From an uncultured Collinsella sp. (lineage in GTDB: Bacteria > Actinomycetota > Coriobacteriia > Coriobacteriales > Coriobacteriaceae), in assembly GCA_944321445.1 (NCBI GenBank), contig CALULJ010000005.1, positions 16,983 to 80,982 on the forward strand: DNA of 64,000 bases, written 5' to 3'. Positions within the stretch are counted from its first letter, which is position 1. Each line of letters opens with the position of its first letter. The position numbers were made by a program, and so were the translations under genes. Positions 18,404-27,585 of the stretch are shown here, piece after piece. Below the pieces are notes generated by a model that saw only the letters and a list, made by a program, of their open reading frames with translations, was not told the origin of the DNA and did not search any database.

Positions 18404-19597
18404 GTGGTCGACGCGCTGTACATACATGTGCCGTTTTGCCATGCGAAGTGCCTGTACTGCGACTTCGATTCGCGTGCATGTCGCGACCGCGCGGCCTACG
18501 AGACCTACGCGGCGTCGATGATCGCGTGTTTGGGGCGCCTGGGTTCGACGAGCGCGCTGGCGTCCTGTCGCACCGCCTACATCGGCGGCGGCACCCCGAG
18601 CGTGCTGGGGGAGCGGCTCGTTGCGTTGGCGAGCTCCGTGTGCATGATGGTGCCGGCGCTGGAAGAGTTCACGTGCGAGGCGAATCCCGAGTCGTTCACG
18701 GGGCGGCTTGCCCGCGCGCTGGCTGGCGCGGGCGTGACGCGCATCTCACTCGGCGTGCAGAGCTTCGACGACGCGGAGTTGCGCGCTCTCGGCCGCCTGC
18801 ACACGGCAGATAAGGCGCGCGCGGCAATCGCGGCGGCGCTCGATGCCGGCCTTGCCGTGTCGTGCGACCTCATGTGCGGCATCCCCCTGCAGACGGAGGA
18901 GAGCTGGGTCGCGACGTTGGATGCGGCCGTTGGGACGGGCGTCGGCCACGTATCGATCTACCCGCTCACCATCGAGGAGGGCACGCCGCTGGCGCGCAAG
19001 TTGGATGCGGGGGAGCTTGCCGAGCCCGACCCTGACTTCCAGGCTTGGTGCATGGAGGAAGCGCGCCGGCGTTTGATAGCGGCCGGCATGTATCCTTACG
19101 AGGTTGCGAGCTACGCGCGTCCCGGCAAGGAGTGCGCGCACAATATCGCGTACTGGACAGGGAAGAGCTACCTGGGTCTCGGTCGTTCGGCGGCGAGCAT
19201 GCTCGACCGCGAAACGTACGATGCGCTGCGCACGGGGCTTGGTGCGCCTGAGGTAGCAGGCGCAACGGCGCGCATCCGCTTCGTTCAAACGACCGACGCG
19301 CTGCCTGGCGAGGCGGAGGTGCCGCGCTACGAGGTGGAGGAGCTGTCCGTCCGCGAGGCCGCGGCGGAGGACCTCATGCTCGGCATGCGCATGTCGCAAG
19401 GCGTAGGCGAGGGGCTGCTCGCACACGCCCGGGAGGCCATCGGCATCGATGCGGTCGATGCTGCGATCGATGAAGCTCTCACCCGCGGCCTTGCCGTCTG
19501 GGAAGAGCTCGATGGCGCCCGTCACCTTGCACCCACCCACGACGGCTGGCTGCTCGGTAACGAGCTCTACGGCTTGTTCTGGGATCTTGCAGCGTGA
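18404..19597 (+). CDS. hemW: Radical SAM heme chaperone / coproporphyrinogen oxidase-like HemW
   Basis: Radical-SAM protein of the HemN/HemW group, in several bacteria a heme-trafficking chaperone rather than a coproporphyrinogen oxidase. The 397-residue product starts at GTG (GGAGG six bases upstream) as VVDALYIHVPFCHAKCLYCD, with Cys12, Cys16 and Cys19 binding the 4Fe-4S cluster. YIGGGTPS, RISLGVQSFDDAELRALGR and DLMCGIPLQTEESW are classic HemW blocks, followed by the C-terminal HemN domain. The CxxxCxxC motif lacks the extra Cys typical of HemN. HemW commonly precedes hrcA-dnaJ; here DnaJ genes follow but no hrcA. Confidence 0.9.
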   Translation: MVDALYIHVPFCHAKCLYCDFDSRACRDRAAYETYAASMIACLGRLGSTSALASCRTAYIGGGTPSVLGERLVALASSVCMMVPALEEFTCEANPESFTGRLARALAGAGVTRISLGVQSFDDAELRALGRLHTADKARAAIAAALDAGLAVSCDLMCGIPLQTEESWVATLDAAVGTGVGHVSIYPLTIEEGTPLARKLDAGELAEPDPDFQAWCMEEARRRLIAAGMYPYEVASYARPGKECAHNIAYWTGKSYLGLGRSAASMLDRETYDALRTGLGAPEVAGATARIRFVQTTDALPGEAEVPRYEVEELSVREAAAEDLMLGMRMSQGVGEGLLAHAREAIGIDAVDAAIDEALTRGLAVWEELDGARHLAPTHDGWLLGNELYGLFWDLAA

Positions 19598-19621
19598 AAT
19601 CAGGACAGAGGTCTTCACATC

Positions 19622-19760
19622 TGCAAAAAGTCGGGACTTTGGGCGGATTTTTAGCCTCGGGCCCGTATCGGCGCCGTTTCTACCTGCAGAAATACGAGGC
19701 CAGAAAGCCGCTTGTCTAAACCCGGGCTGAAAAATCCGCCCAAAGTCCCGACTTTTTGCA
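19622..19760. repeat. Family C long inverted repeat, copy 2
   Basis: Perfect 31-base arms (19622-19652 and 19730-19760, containing GTCGGGACTTTGGGCGG) begin 25 bases after the hemW stop. The centre carries the conserved GGGCCCGTATCGG block. Confidence 0.88.
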
Positions 19761-19816
19761 AAACGGTCAAAGCAAAGAACGGCGAGCGTCATCGCCTAGG
19801 CTCCGGCACATCCAGG

Positions 19817-19909
19817 CCTGTCCCAAATGGGGACAAAATGTCCCCAACGACCCCCGTCCCCAGAGAGGACAAAGTGGCGCGTGGCACCCCCGTCCCCAGA
19901 GGCGCCATT
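19817..19909. repeat. Family B GC-rich tandem repeat, locus 2
   Basis: Two tandem copies of the CACCCCCGTCCCCAGAG type alternating with short hairpins (GGGGACAAAATGTCCCC; GGACAAAGTGGC). It lies between hemW and the first DnaJ-like gene. A TACAAT at 19954-19959 is a possible -10 for that gene. Confidence 0.8.
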
Positions 19910-19998
19910 TGCCCATTTATCGTGGGGCGTGGTTATATTCTGCATCGGTTCGGTACAATAGAAATGTTGTGCATCAAAGCAGGAGGTACCACCGCCGC

Positions 19999-21102
19999 AT
20001 GGCAACGATGAACGAGAAAGATTACTACGCGATTCTGGGCGTCTCGAAGGACGCCACCGCGCGCGATATCCAAAAGGCCTTCCAGCAGAAGGCGCGCAAG
20101 CTGCATCCGGACGTCAACAAGGCGCCGGACGCGGAGGAGAAGTTCAAGGAAGTCTCCGAGGCCTACGCCGTGCTCTCGGACGAGCAAAAGCGCGCCCGCT
20201 ATGACGCAATGCGCTCGGGCAATCCCTTTGCGGGCGCCGCTCCTTCCTCCAACCCCTATGGCGGCGGCTATGCGGGTGGCTATGGCGGCAACCCGTTCGG
20301 CGGCTTCCCGTTCGATATGGGCGCTTACGGTCAGCGGCGCCGTCGCGGTTCCGCCTACAACCCCGAGACGGGCGCGGACGTGGTCGTCGACGTCGAGCTC
20401 ACCTCCGAGCAGGCGAAAAACGGTGCCAAGCGCGCGGTGAAGTACCGCCGCTACGAGCCGTGCGGCCGCTGCCACGGTTCCGGTTCGGTCTCGAGCGAAA
20501 CGGCGCACACCTGTCCGTTTTGCGGGGGCACCGGCTCCATCGAGGTCGATCTTTCCGCCTTCTTCGGCGCCGGCGCGTTCAAGACCGTCTGCCCGGAGTG
20601 CGGCGGTTCGGGCCGCGTGGTGGCAGACCCCTGCCCGGATTGCGGGGGATCGGGCCGCACGCCCGTGGTGACCGAGGCCGTGGTCGAGTTTCCGCCCAAC
20701 ACGCACGATGGCGACATGGTGCGCGTGAAGGCCAAGGGTCATGCGGGAACGAACGGCGCTGCCGGCGGTGACCTCGTGGGTCGTGCGCACGTGGCCGCCG
20801 AGCGCCTGGAGGGAGCGGCGCGCAACGGCTTCTACATCGTGGGCTTCATCCTGCCGTTCCTCATCCTCTCCGCTGTGTCCGGCGTGCTCACCGTGTTCGC
20901 CATCATCTGCGCGGTGCCGTTCTTCATGGGCCTCTCCATGATCTTCAGGTCCAACATCACGTCGCGGCGCGGCATTTGGTGGAAGCGCGGGTTCCAGGTC
21001 ATGCTGAGCGGGTGCGCCAACGGGCTTCTGCTCGCGCTCATCTCCGTGAGCTTCGCCTCGTGCTCGCAGGGCATGTTCATGCGCCCATACGCGGCGGTGT
21101 AG
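19999..21102 (+). CDS. DnaJ-like co-chaperone with C-terminal membrane segments
   Basis: A 367-residue protein. Residues 1-70 are a full J domain with the HPD motif ([16 protein letters not shown]), able to stimulate DnaK. A Gly/Phe-rich region follows ([20 protein letters not shown]). Residues about 150-220 hold a DnaJ-type zinc-binding domain with four CxxC pairs ([32 protein letters not shown]). The usual client-binding beta domains are largely replaced by two hydrophobic segments ([18 protein letters not shown] and the [18 protein letters not shown] block), so it is probably membrane-anchored. AGGAGG precedes the start. The canonical dnaJ lies just downstream. Confidence 0.85.
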   Translation: MATMNEKDYYAILGVSKDATARDIQKAFQQKARKLHPDVNKAPDAEEKFKEVSEAYAVLSDEQKRARYDAMRSGNPFAGAAPSSNPYGGGYAGGYGGNPFGGFPFDMGAYGQRRRRGSAYNPETGADVVVDVELTSEQAKNGAKRAVKYRRYEPCGRCHGSGSVSSETAHTCPFCGGTGSIEVDLSAFFGAGAFKTVCPECGGSGRVVADPCPDCGGSGRTPVVTEAVVEFPPNTHDGDMVRVKAKGHAGTNGAAGGDLVGRAHVAAERLEGAARNGFYIVGFILPFLILSAVSGVLTVFAIICAVPFFMGLSMIFRSNITSRRGIWWKRGFQVMLSGCANGLLLALISVSFASCSQGMFMRPYAAV

Positions 21103-21230
21103 CATCGCGCGCCCCACAGCGCGGGCCTGCGGGGCCGCGTCTGCGGAATGTGCGCGCGTGATTTGGGTATATCTGTTGCGGCTGCTCAAAGGCAGCCTGT
21201 TGCTGTGATTTGCTGGGAAGGAAGTTCGTC

Positions 21231-22376
21231 GTGGCGGACAAAAGGGATTACTACGAGGTGCTGGGCGTCGATCGCGATGCAGACCAGCGCACGATCAAGC
21301 GCGCGTTTTTGAAGAAGGCGCGCGAGGTCCATCCGGATGTTTCCGACGACCCGAACGCCGAGGAGAAGTTCAAAGAGGTGAACGAGGCGTACTCGGTGCT
21401 GTCCGACGAGCAGAAGCGCGCCAACTACGACCGCTTCGGGTCGGCTGACGGTCCCGGCATGGGCAGCGGTTACGTCGATTTCTCGGATATCTTCGGCGGC
21501 ATGGGCATGGACGACATCTTCTCGTCCTTCTTCGGCGGCGGTCCGTCGGGCCGCGGCGGAAGCGCCCGTCGCACGCACGGCCGCGATATGGCCATCACGC
21601 TCACGGTCACCCTGGAGGAGGCTGCGCGCGGCTGCACGAAGACCATCAGCTATGACCGCCTCGCTACCTGCGAGGACTGCCACGGCACGGGTGCCGCGGA
21701 CGGTGCCCAAGAGAAGCAGTGCCCGCGTTGCCACGGCACGGGCTTCGTGACCACGGTCCAGCGTTCCATCTTCGGCCAGGTCCAGTCCAGCTCGCCGTGC
21801 CCCGAGTGCCACGGCGACGGCACGGTCATCGACCATCCCTGCGAGATGTGCGACGGCCAGGGCCGCACGCCCACGCATGAAAAGATCGACATCGAGGTGC
21901 CGGCGGGCATCGCCTCCGGCCGCCAGCTGCGCGTGCGCGGTTACGGCGAGGCCGGCTTCCGCGGCGCTGCGGCGGGCGACCTCATCGTTACGGTCCAGGT
22001 GGCCGAGCACGAGCGCTTCCAGCGCAGCGGCGACGACCTGTACTGCATGGTTGAGGTCCCCATGGCAAGCGCCGCCCTTGGCTGCACGGTCGAGGTCGAG
22101 GGCATCTTGGACGGCGAGCGCATCGAGGTCGCCGTTCCCGCGGGCACGCAGTACGGCGACACCGTCACGGTCGAGAATCGTGGCATGCCGCGTGCGGGCG
22201 GCGGCGGTTCGCGCGGACGCCTGGTGGCGCGCATCGCGGTCACGGTTCCGCGCAAGATGAGCCCGGCTGCGCGCGAGGCACTCGAGCGCTTTGCCCGCGA
22301 GATGGGCGAGAATCCCACCCCCAAGAAGTCCGTGGGCGACCGCATCCGCGACGCCATCGACGATATCCTGGAGTAG
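21231..22376 (+). CDS. dnaJ: Chaperone protein DnaJ
   Basis: Hsp40 partner of DnaK. The 381-residue protein has all canonical parts: J domain (RDYYEVLGVDRDADQRTIKR, HPD), G/F region (IFGGMGMDDIFSSFFGGG), zinc domain with four CxxCxGxG-type repeats, and two C-terminal beta domains. The GTG start after GGGAAGGAAG gives MADKRDYYEVLG; the in-frame TTG upstream is not needed. It is followed at once by mtaB, so dnaJ-mtaB-phoH-ybeY-dgkA-era-recO may be one long operon. No HrcA/CIRCE operator was seen upstream. Confidence 0.96.
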   Translation: MADKRDYYEVLGVDRDADQRTIKRAFLKKAREVHPDVSDDPNAEEKFKEVNEAYSVLSDEQKRANYDRFGSADGPGMGSGYVDFSDIFGGMGMDDIFSSFFGGGPSGRGGSARRTHGRDMAITLTVTLEEAARGCTKTISYDRLATCEDCHGTGAADGAQEKQCPRCHGTGFVTTVQRSIFGQVQSSSPCPECHGDGTVIDHPCEMCDGQGRTPTHEKIDIEVPAGIASGRQLRVRGYGEAGFRGAAAGDLIVTVQVAEHERFQRSGDDLYCMVEVPMASAALGCTVEVEGILDGERIEVAVPAGTQYGDTVTVENRGMPRAGGGGSRGRLVARIAVTVPRKMSPAAREALERFAREMGENPTPKKSVGDRIRDAIDDILE

Positions 22377-22379
22377 CCC

Positions 22380-23693
22380 TTGCCTATGCCTTTCGTGAGT
22401 GTCGTGAACCTCGGGTGCCGCGTCAACCGGGTGGAGAGCGACCGCATGACCGCAGACCTCGTGCGCGCGGGGTTTGCCCTGGTGGATGAAGACGACGCCG
22501 ATCTGGTCGTGATCAACACGTGCGCGGTGACCGGCGAGGCCGAGGCCAAGACCCGCAAGGCGGTGCGCCATGCGGCGAACCTGCCGCGGCAACCCTACGT
22601 CATCGTGACCGGGTGCGTGGTGAACCTGCACCCCGACGCGCTGACCGAGCTTTCGCCCCGTGTGATCGCCGAGCCCATGAAGTCCGACGTCGCCCGTACC
22701 GCTGCGCGCGTGCTGGACTACGATGGCGGGCTGTGGCCAGACGGTGCCGATGCTGCCCCCGACGCGCGCGACATCGCGCAGATGCTCGGGCGCTCGCGCC
22801 TGGGCATCAAGATCCAGGACGGTTGCAACAACCGTTGCACGTACTGCATCGTGTGGAAGGCGCGCGGGCCGGAGCGCTCGGTGCCTGTGGACGCCGTGCT
22901 CGCGCAGGTGCGCGAGGCGATTGACGCAGGTGTTCCCGAGGTCGTGCTCACCGGCGTGAACCTGGGTGCCTACGACGCGGAAGACGAGCGCGACGCGCAT
23001 GTGGAGATCGACGACCTGCTGGACCGCATCCTCACACAAACCGACATCCCGCACGTGCGCCTTTCCTCTATCGAGCCCATGGACGTGTCCGAGCGCCTCA
23101 TTCGCCGCATGGCGGCATCGCCCGCGCGCGTGGCGCCTTTCTTGCACCTGCCTGTGCAGTCTGGTTGCACCACGACGCTCGAGCGCATGGGGAGGCCGTA
23201 CACGGCCGAGGAGTTCGAGCGCACGGTCGCGTCCATTCGCGCCGTGCTGCCGCAAATCGCCATCTCGGGCGACCTCATCGTGGGTTTTCCGGGCGAGACG
23301 GACGAGGAGTTCGAGCAAACGCGCGCTTTCGTCGAGCGCGTCGGGTTCTCGCGCCTGCACGTGTTCCGCTACAGCGCCCGACCCGGCACAATCGCCGCCG
23401 ACATGCCCGATCAGGTGCCGCCCGAGGTCATGGCCGAGCGCTCCGCCGTCATCCGCGGCCTGGTGGAGCAGACCGCTCGCCGCGATCGCGAGGCACGCGT
23501 GGGCACGGTTGAGCGCGCAGTGATCGAATATCCCGGTCGCGGTACGCTCGGGTCGTTCCATCGCGTACGACTCGACGGCGCGGACGACGTCCCGGTCGCA
23601 AGCTTGGTCGACGTTGCTATCATGTACATGGATGAGGAGGGCGAGCTGCACGGCCGCATCGTGCCCTCCGTAAGCGCGAGCGAGGCCCAGTAA
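22380..23693 (+). CDS. mtaB: tRNA t6A37 methylthiotransferase MtaB
   Basis: Radical-SAM enzyme that adds a methylthio group to t6A at position 37, making ms2t6A. The 437-residue protein has the N-terminal MTTase domain (VNLGCRVNRVESDRMTADL, VINTCAVTGEAEAKTRK), the radical-SAM cluster CNNRCTYC, LHLPVQSGC, and a C-terminal TRAM-like region. TTG at 22380 has GGAG six bases upstream; ATG at 22386 is also possible. The dnaJ-mtaB linkage is common in Gram-positives and favours MtaB over MiaB or RimO, which are both encoded later in the window. Confidence 0.92.
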   Translation: MPMPFVSVVNLGCRVNRVESDRMTADLVRAGFALVDEDDADLVVINTCAVTGEAEAKTRKAVRHAANLPRQPYVIVTGCVVNLHPDALTELSPRVIAEPMKSDVARTAARVLDYDGGLWPDGADAAPDARDIAQMLGRSRLGIKIQDGCNNRCTYCIVWKARGPERSVPVDAVLAQVREAIDAGVPEVVLTGVNLGAYDAEDERDAHVEIDDLLDRILTQTDIPHVRLSSIEPMDVSERLIRRMAASPARVAPFLHLPVQSGCTTTLERMGRPYTAEEFERTVASIRAVLPQIAISGDLIVGFPGETDEEFEQTRAFVERVGFSRLHVFRYSARPGTIAADMPDQVPPEVMAERSAVIRGLVEQTARRDREARVGTVERAVIEYPGRGTLGSFHRVRLDGADDVPVASLVDVAIMYMDEEGELHGRIVPSVSASEAQ

Positions 23694-23702
23694 AGGGGGA
23701 GC

Positions 23703-24704
23703 ATGGATTCTGCTAAGGTTCGCCTGTCCATCCCGGAGGGTTTGGACCCGGCTCGGGTCATGGGTACGGAAGACGCGGTGCTGCGGGCCATCGAGGACAA
23801 TACCAGCGCGTCTGTCGTTGTGCGCGGAGACGCCATCTCGCTTTCCGGCACGCCCGATGAGGTCGAGCTGCTCTGCCGCCTGTTCACCCATCTGATCAAG
23901 CTCGCGTCGGGCGGCACCTATCCCAGCGGCGACGACGCCCTGCGCGCCCTCGATGCGCTGCGTGCGGAGTCTGCCGACATTTCTGGGCTGTCCGATGACA
24001 TTCTGCTCACGTACCGCGGGCACGCCATCCGACCCAAGACGCTTGGCCAAAAGCGTTACATCGACGCCATCCGCAACAACACCGTGACGTTTTGCACGGG
24101 ACCTGCGGGTACGGGCAAAACCTACCTCGCTATGGCGATCGCCATCGCTGCGCTCAAGCGCCACGAGGTGGGGCGCATCGTGCTCACGCGTCCGGTCGTG
24201 GAGGCGGGGGAGAACCTGGGCTTTTTGCCGGGAACCCTGCAAGAGAAGATCGACCCGTACGTGCGCCCGCTGTTCGATGCGCTGTTCGACATGACCGACA
24301 TGGAGCGCGGCACTGCGCTCGTGGAACAGGGCATCATCGAGATCGCGCCGCTCGCCTACATGCGTGGCCGCACGCTGAACGACGCCATCGTAGTGCTTGA
24401 CGAGGCGCAGAACACCACGCCCGAGCAAATGAAGATGTTCCTCACGCGCCTGGGCTTCAACTCCAAATTCATCATCACCGGCGACACCACCCAGCGCGAC
24501 CTGCCTGGCCGCCGCGGTGGTCTCACGGACATCGAGGAGATCCTCGCCGGCGTGGACGACATCGCGTTCATCCATCTCAACCGCTCCGACGTGGTGCGCC
24601 ACGCGCTCGTGGGGCGCATCGTCGAGGCGTATGACGCATACGAGGAGGCGCAGGAGGCGCGCCGTCCGGGAAGGGGTGAGGGCCGTGGCCGTGCTCATCA
24701 GTAA
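23703..24704 (+). CDS. phoH: PhoH-like ATPase
   Basis: A 333-residue PhoH family protein. An N-terminal 110-residue region resembles a KH-like nucleic-acid-binding fold (ENTSASVVVRGDAISLSGTP). The P-loop ATPase core follows: FCTGPAGTGKTYLAMA (Walker A), VLTRPVVEAGENLGFLPG, VVLDEAQNTTPEQM (Walker B) and FIITGDTTQRDLP. PhoH proteins are linked to RNA metabolism and are typically encoded next to ybeY, as here. The ybeY start lies 20 bases inside this gene, indicating coupled translation. GGGGGA precedes the ATG. Confidence 0.95.
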   Translation: MDSAKVRLSIPEGLDPARVMGTEDAVLRAIEDNTSASVVVRGDAISLSGTPDEVELLCRLFTHLIKLASGGTYPSGDDALRALDALRAESADISGLSDDILLTYRGHAIRPKTLGQKRYIDAIRNNTVTFCTGPAGTGKTYLAMAIAIAALKRHEVGRIVLTRPVVEAGENLGFLPGTLQEKIDPYVRPLFDALFDMTDMERGTALVEQGIIEIAPLAYMRGRTLNDAIVVLDEAQNTTPEQMKMFLTRLGFNSKFIITGDTTQRDLPGRRGGLTDIEEILAGVDDIAFIHLNRSDVVRHALVGRIVEAYDAYEEAQEARRPGRGEGRGRAHQ

Positions 24705-25194
24705 CGACGCCGAGCTCGACACGTTGATCGATGCCGCCCAGATCGAGGCGGCGGTCGCGCAGGTGCTCGCATCCGAGGGCGTATCGCGTCCGGTCGAGGT
24801 GTCCGTATCGTTTGTCGAGGCCGACGAGATGCAGGGCCTGAACCGCACGTGGCGCGGAATCGACGCTCCCACCGACGTGCTCTCGTTTGAGTGCGACTCC
24901 CCCTTTGACGAGAACATTCCCGCCGATGAATCCGTCGAGCTCGGCGACGTCATCTTGGCGCCCGAGGTCATTGCCGCGCAGGCGCCGACGTTCGACGCGA
25001 CGCCCGCCGAGGAGTGCCGCCTCATGCTCGTGCACGGCATGCTGCACCTGCTGGGGTACGACCACGTTGACGAGGACGGCGCGCGCGAGATGGAAGCGCG
25101 CGAGCTTGCCGTACTGCGCGAGCTCGCCCGGCTTCGCGGCGAGGACGCGGACGCCGTGCGCATTGGCCCCACGACCCGCCACCACGACGATTAA
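24685..25194 (+). CDS. ybeY: Endoribonuclease YbeY
   Basis: Zinc-dependent single-strand endoribonuclease involved in 16S rRNA 3'-end maturation and 70S quality control. The 169-residue product carries the metal site HGMLHLLGYDH (H-x3-H-x5-H) and the preceding PTDVLSFECD block. GTG at 24685 is chosen because AAGGGG lies eight bases upstream; another GTG nine bases earlier is possible. It overlaps phoH and is followed by dgkA and era, the standard gene order. Confidence 0.95.
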   Translation: MAVLISNDAELDTLIDAAQIEAAVAQVLASEGVSRPVEVSVSFVEADEMQGLNRTWRGIDAPTDVLSFECDSPFDENIPADESVELGDVILAPEVIAAQAPTFDATPAEECRLMLVHGMLHLLGYDHVDEDGAREMEARELAVLRELARLRGEDADAVRIGPTTRHHDD

Positions 25195-25206
25195 GCGAGG
25201 GCACGC

Positions 25207-25587
25207 ATGATTCCCGGCTCGAACAAGGACCATCCATCGTTCATCCGCTCGTTCGGCTACGCGATCGAGGGCTTTTTCACGGCGGTGCGCACCGAGCGCA
25301 ACATCAAGGTGATGCTCGTGATCGGCGCGGCTGCGGTCGTGGCCGGCATTGTGCTCAAGATCGACCTGTTGAGCTGGTGTTTGGTGGCGCTGTGCTGCGG
25401 CATGGTGATCTTCGCTGAGCTCGTGAACACGGCGATGGAGGCCATCGTCGACCTGGTGACGCAGGAGTTCCACCCGCTTGCCAAGCGCGCGAAAGACATC
25501 GCCGCGGCAAGCGTTTACACGCTGGCGATCACGGCGGCCATCGTCGGCATCATCGTGTTCGCCCGGGCGCTCGGGTTCATCGGATAG
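25207..25587 (+). CDS. dgkA: Diacylglycerol/undecaprenol kinase family protein
   Basis: A 126-residue integral membrane kinase of the DgkA family. It has an amphipathic N-terminus, three membrane helices and the catalytic signature AELVNTAMEAIVD, with the conserved Glu and Asn. In Gram-positives this branch usually phosphorylates undecaprenol for cell-wall lipid carrier recycling, rather than diacylglycerol; that substrate choice is family knowledge. GCGAGGGC precedes the ATG. Its position between ybeY and era matches the Firmicutes order. Confidence 0.9.
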   Translation: MIPGSNKDHPSFIRSFGYAIEGFFTAVRTERNIKVMLVIGAAAVVAGIVLKIDLLSWCLVALCCGMVIFAELVNTAMEAIVDLVTQEFHPLAKRAKDIAAASVYTLAITAAIVGIIVFARALGFIG

Positions 25588-25650
25588 CGACGTTTCGTTG
25601 GCCGCGCGGCATTCGGCGTGCGGCTGTTTTGGATAAGGAGATCATCACGC

Positions 25651-26730
25651 ATGGATAGCGAGCTTCGCGACGACCTGCTCGAAGACGAGTTCGAGGACAT
25701 CGAAGCTAACGAGGAGGCCGACGACATGCTGGTCGAGTTCGACCCCTTTGCCGATCTTTCCGACGAGGAGCTTGACGCCATGGTCGAGGCCGCAGGCGAT
25801 GCCGGCGCGGCCTACGGCCTGGTTGCCGGCGACACGCCGGAGGGCTTCCGCAGCGGGTTCGTCGCGCTGGTGGGACGTCCCAACGCGGGCAAGTCGACCC
25901 TGCTGAACGCGTGCGTGGGCACGAAGGTCGCCATCACCTCGCCGGTTGCCCAGACCACGCGCCGCCGCATGCGCGCCGTGGTGAACCGCGATGATTTCCA
26001 GCTGGTCTTCGTCGACACGCCTGGCATCCACAAGCCCAAGGACGGCCTGGGCTCCGAGCTCAACCGCAGCGCGCTTGCCGAGCTGTCGGATGTCGACGTC
26101 GTCGCGTTCGTCATCGACGCGTCGGTGCCCGTGGGCCGCGGCGACGCGTGGGTGGCCGAGCGCGTGCGTGCCTCGCGTGCGACGAAGATCTTGGTGCTCA
26201 CGAAGGCCGACAAGGTCGACCAGGCCAAGATGATGCAGCAAATCGAGGCGGCCCGCGCGCTCGTGGACTTCGATGACGTGATCGTGGTGTCGGCGACCGA
26301 GGGCTTCAACGTCGAGCCGTTCATCGAGCTCATGGCGAGCTACCTGCCGGAAAGCCCGCGCTGGTACCCTGAGGGCATGGACACCGATACCGATGACGCG
26401 ACGCTTGTGGCCGAGTTCGTGCGCGAGAAGGTGCTGCTGCGAACGCGCGAGGAGGTGCCGCATTCGGTGGGCGTGGTGTGCGATTCCTTTGAGCGCAGCC
26501 GCAAGCTCGTGCGCGTGCATGCCACGGTGTACGTGGAGCGCGACGGCCAGAAGGGCATTCTCATCGGCCGCAAGGGCGAGATGATCAAGCACATCGGCAC
26601 TGATGCGCGCCACGATTTGGAGCGGCTGTTCGGCCGCAAGGTGTATCTGGAGCTCGACGTGAAGGTCAAGCCGGGTTGGCGCGACGATGCGGGCGAGATC
26701 CGCCGCATGGGGTACGCGTTCGAGGAGTAG
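25651..26730 (+). CDS. era: GTPase Era with an acidic N-terminal extension
   Basis: GTPase that binds the 3' end of 16S rRNA and assists 30S assembly. The G1-G4 motifs are GRPNAGKS, a T-rich switch I (PVAQTTRRR), DTPGIH and TKAD, and a C-terminal KH domain contains GILIGRKGEMIKHIG. At 359 residues it is longer than the usual 300: about 65 residues rich in Asp and Glu (DDLLEDEFEDIEANEEADDM) precede the GTPase core. The start after AAGGAG at 25635-25640 includes this extension, and no strong internal start is obvious. Confidence 0.93.
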   Translation: MDSELRDDLLEDEFEDIEANEEADDMLVEFDPFADLSDEELDAMVEAAGDAGAAYGLVAGDTPEGFRSGFVALVGRPNAGKSTLLNACVGTKVAITSPVAQTTRRRMRAVVNRDDFQLVFVDTPGIHKPKDGLGSELNRSALAELSDVDVVAFVIDASVPVGRGDAWVAERVRASRATKILVLTKADKVDQAKMMQQIEAARALVDFDDVIVVSATEGFNVEPFIELMASYLPESPRWYPEGMDTDTDDATLVAEFVREKVLLRTREEVPHSVGVVCDSFERSRKLVRVHATVYVERDGQKGILIGRKGEMIKHIGTDARHDLERLFGRKVYLELDVKVKPGWRDDAGEIRRMGYAFEE

Positions 26731-26775
26731 CGGCCGGCTGCGGCGCTGGGCGTAGAGGCGAGAGAGGGGGTCGGC

Positions 26776-27528
26776 ATGGCCGGTTCGCGCACGTACCGCA
26801 CGCGTGCCATCGTGCTCGACAAGGTCAAGCTCAAAGAGACCGACCTCATCTTGACGCTGCTGGCAGAAACGGGCTGGCAGGTACAGGCCGTAGCCAAGGG
26901 CGCACGCAAGCCGGGTTCGCGGCTCGCGGCGCGCTGCGAGCTGTTTTGTACGGCCGATTTGCTGCTTGCCCACGGGCGCAACTTGGACGTGGTGTCCCAG
27001 GCCGAGCTGATGGCGGCGCCGCTGGGGTCGAGCCCCAGCTACGAGCGCCTGTGCGCGGCGAGCGCGATCGCCGAGGTGGCTAAGTTCTGCAGCTTCCAGG
27101 ATTCCGAGGACCCGTTTGTTTTCGCCATCACCGAGCGGGCGCTTGCGATGGCGGGGGATGCCGCATGCGATGCGGTCCATTTGGACGTAATCGTTGCCGC
27201 CTATGTGTTCAAGCTGCTGTCGCACGAGGGCTACCGGCCCGATCTTTCCTCGTGCGTGCTGTGCGGCGACACCGCGCTCAGTCATTTCTCGGCAGCGGCG
27301 GGCGGCCTTCTGTGCGCGAGCTGCGCGGCGAGCGTGCCCGGTGCCGATGAGCTCGATGCCAACCAGGTGCGCTGGTTGCAGTCGCTGCTCGCGCTGCGCT
27401 TCGACGATCTGGCGAATGCGCCCATCGATGCCATGACCGCGACGTTTTTGCTTGCGCTCGCGCATGTGTGGGCTGCCACGCATCTCGACGCTCGCCTGCG
27501 CGCGCTGGAGTTCATGCTGGGGCGCTAA
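26776..27528 (+). CDS. recO: DNA repair protein RecO
   Basis: Recombination mediator that, with RecR, loads RecA onto SSB-coated single-stranded DNA. The 250-residue product has the N-terminal OB fold (TRAIVLDKVKLKETDLILTL, VAKGARKPGSR) and a helical C-terminus with a four-Cys zinc finger (CVLCGDTALSHF, LCASC). Length fits the family. It follows era, as in many Gram-positives. GAGGGGG precedes the ATG. A family C inverted repeat begins 58 bases after the stop and probably ends the operon. Confidence 0.93.
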   Translation: MAGSRTYRTRAIVLDKVKLKETDLILTLLAETGWQVQAVAKGARKPGSRLAARCELFCTADLLLAHGRNLDVVSQAELMAAPLGSSPSYERLCAASAIAEVAKFCSFQDSEDPFVFAITERALAMAGDAACDAVHLDVIVAAYVFKLLSHEGYRPDLSSCVLCGDTALSHFSAAAGGLLCASCAASVPGADELDANQVRWLQSLLALRFDDLANAPIDAMTATFLLALAHVWAATHLDARLRALEFMLGR

Positions 27529-27585
27529 GTTGCCCGCCTTTTGTGTCACTTTCGCGTTGGAGACGGGTCAGCGTCTGTCGGTTTG

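Noticed and set aside
21186..25172. A 1328-codon open frame on the minus strand
   Set aside because: It runs antisense to dnaJ, mtaB, phoH and ybeY, is low in conserved motifs and rich in Arg, His and Ala, the pattern of a GC-rich antisense shadow.
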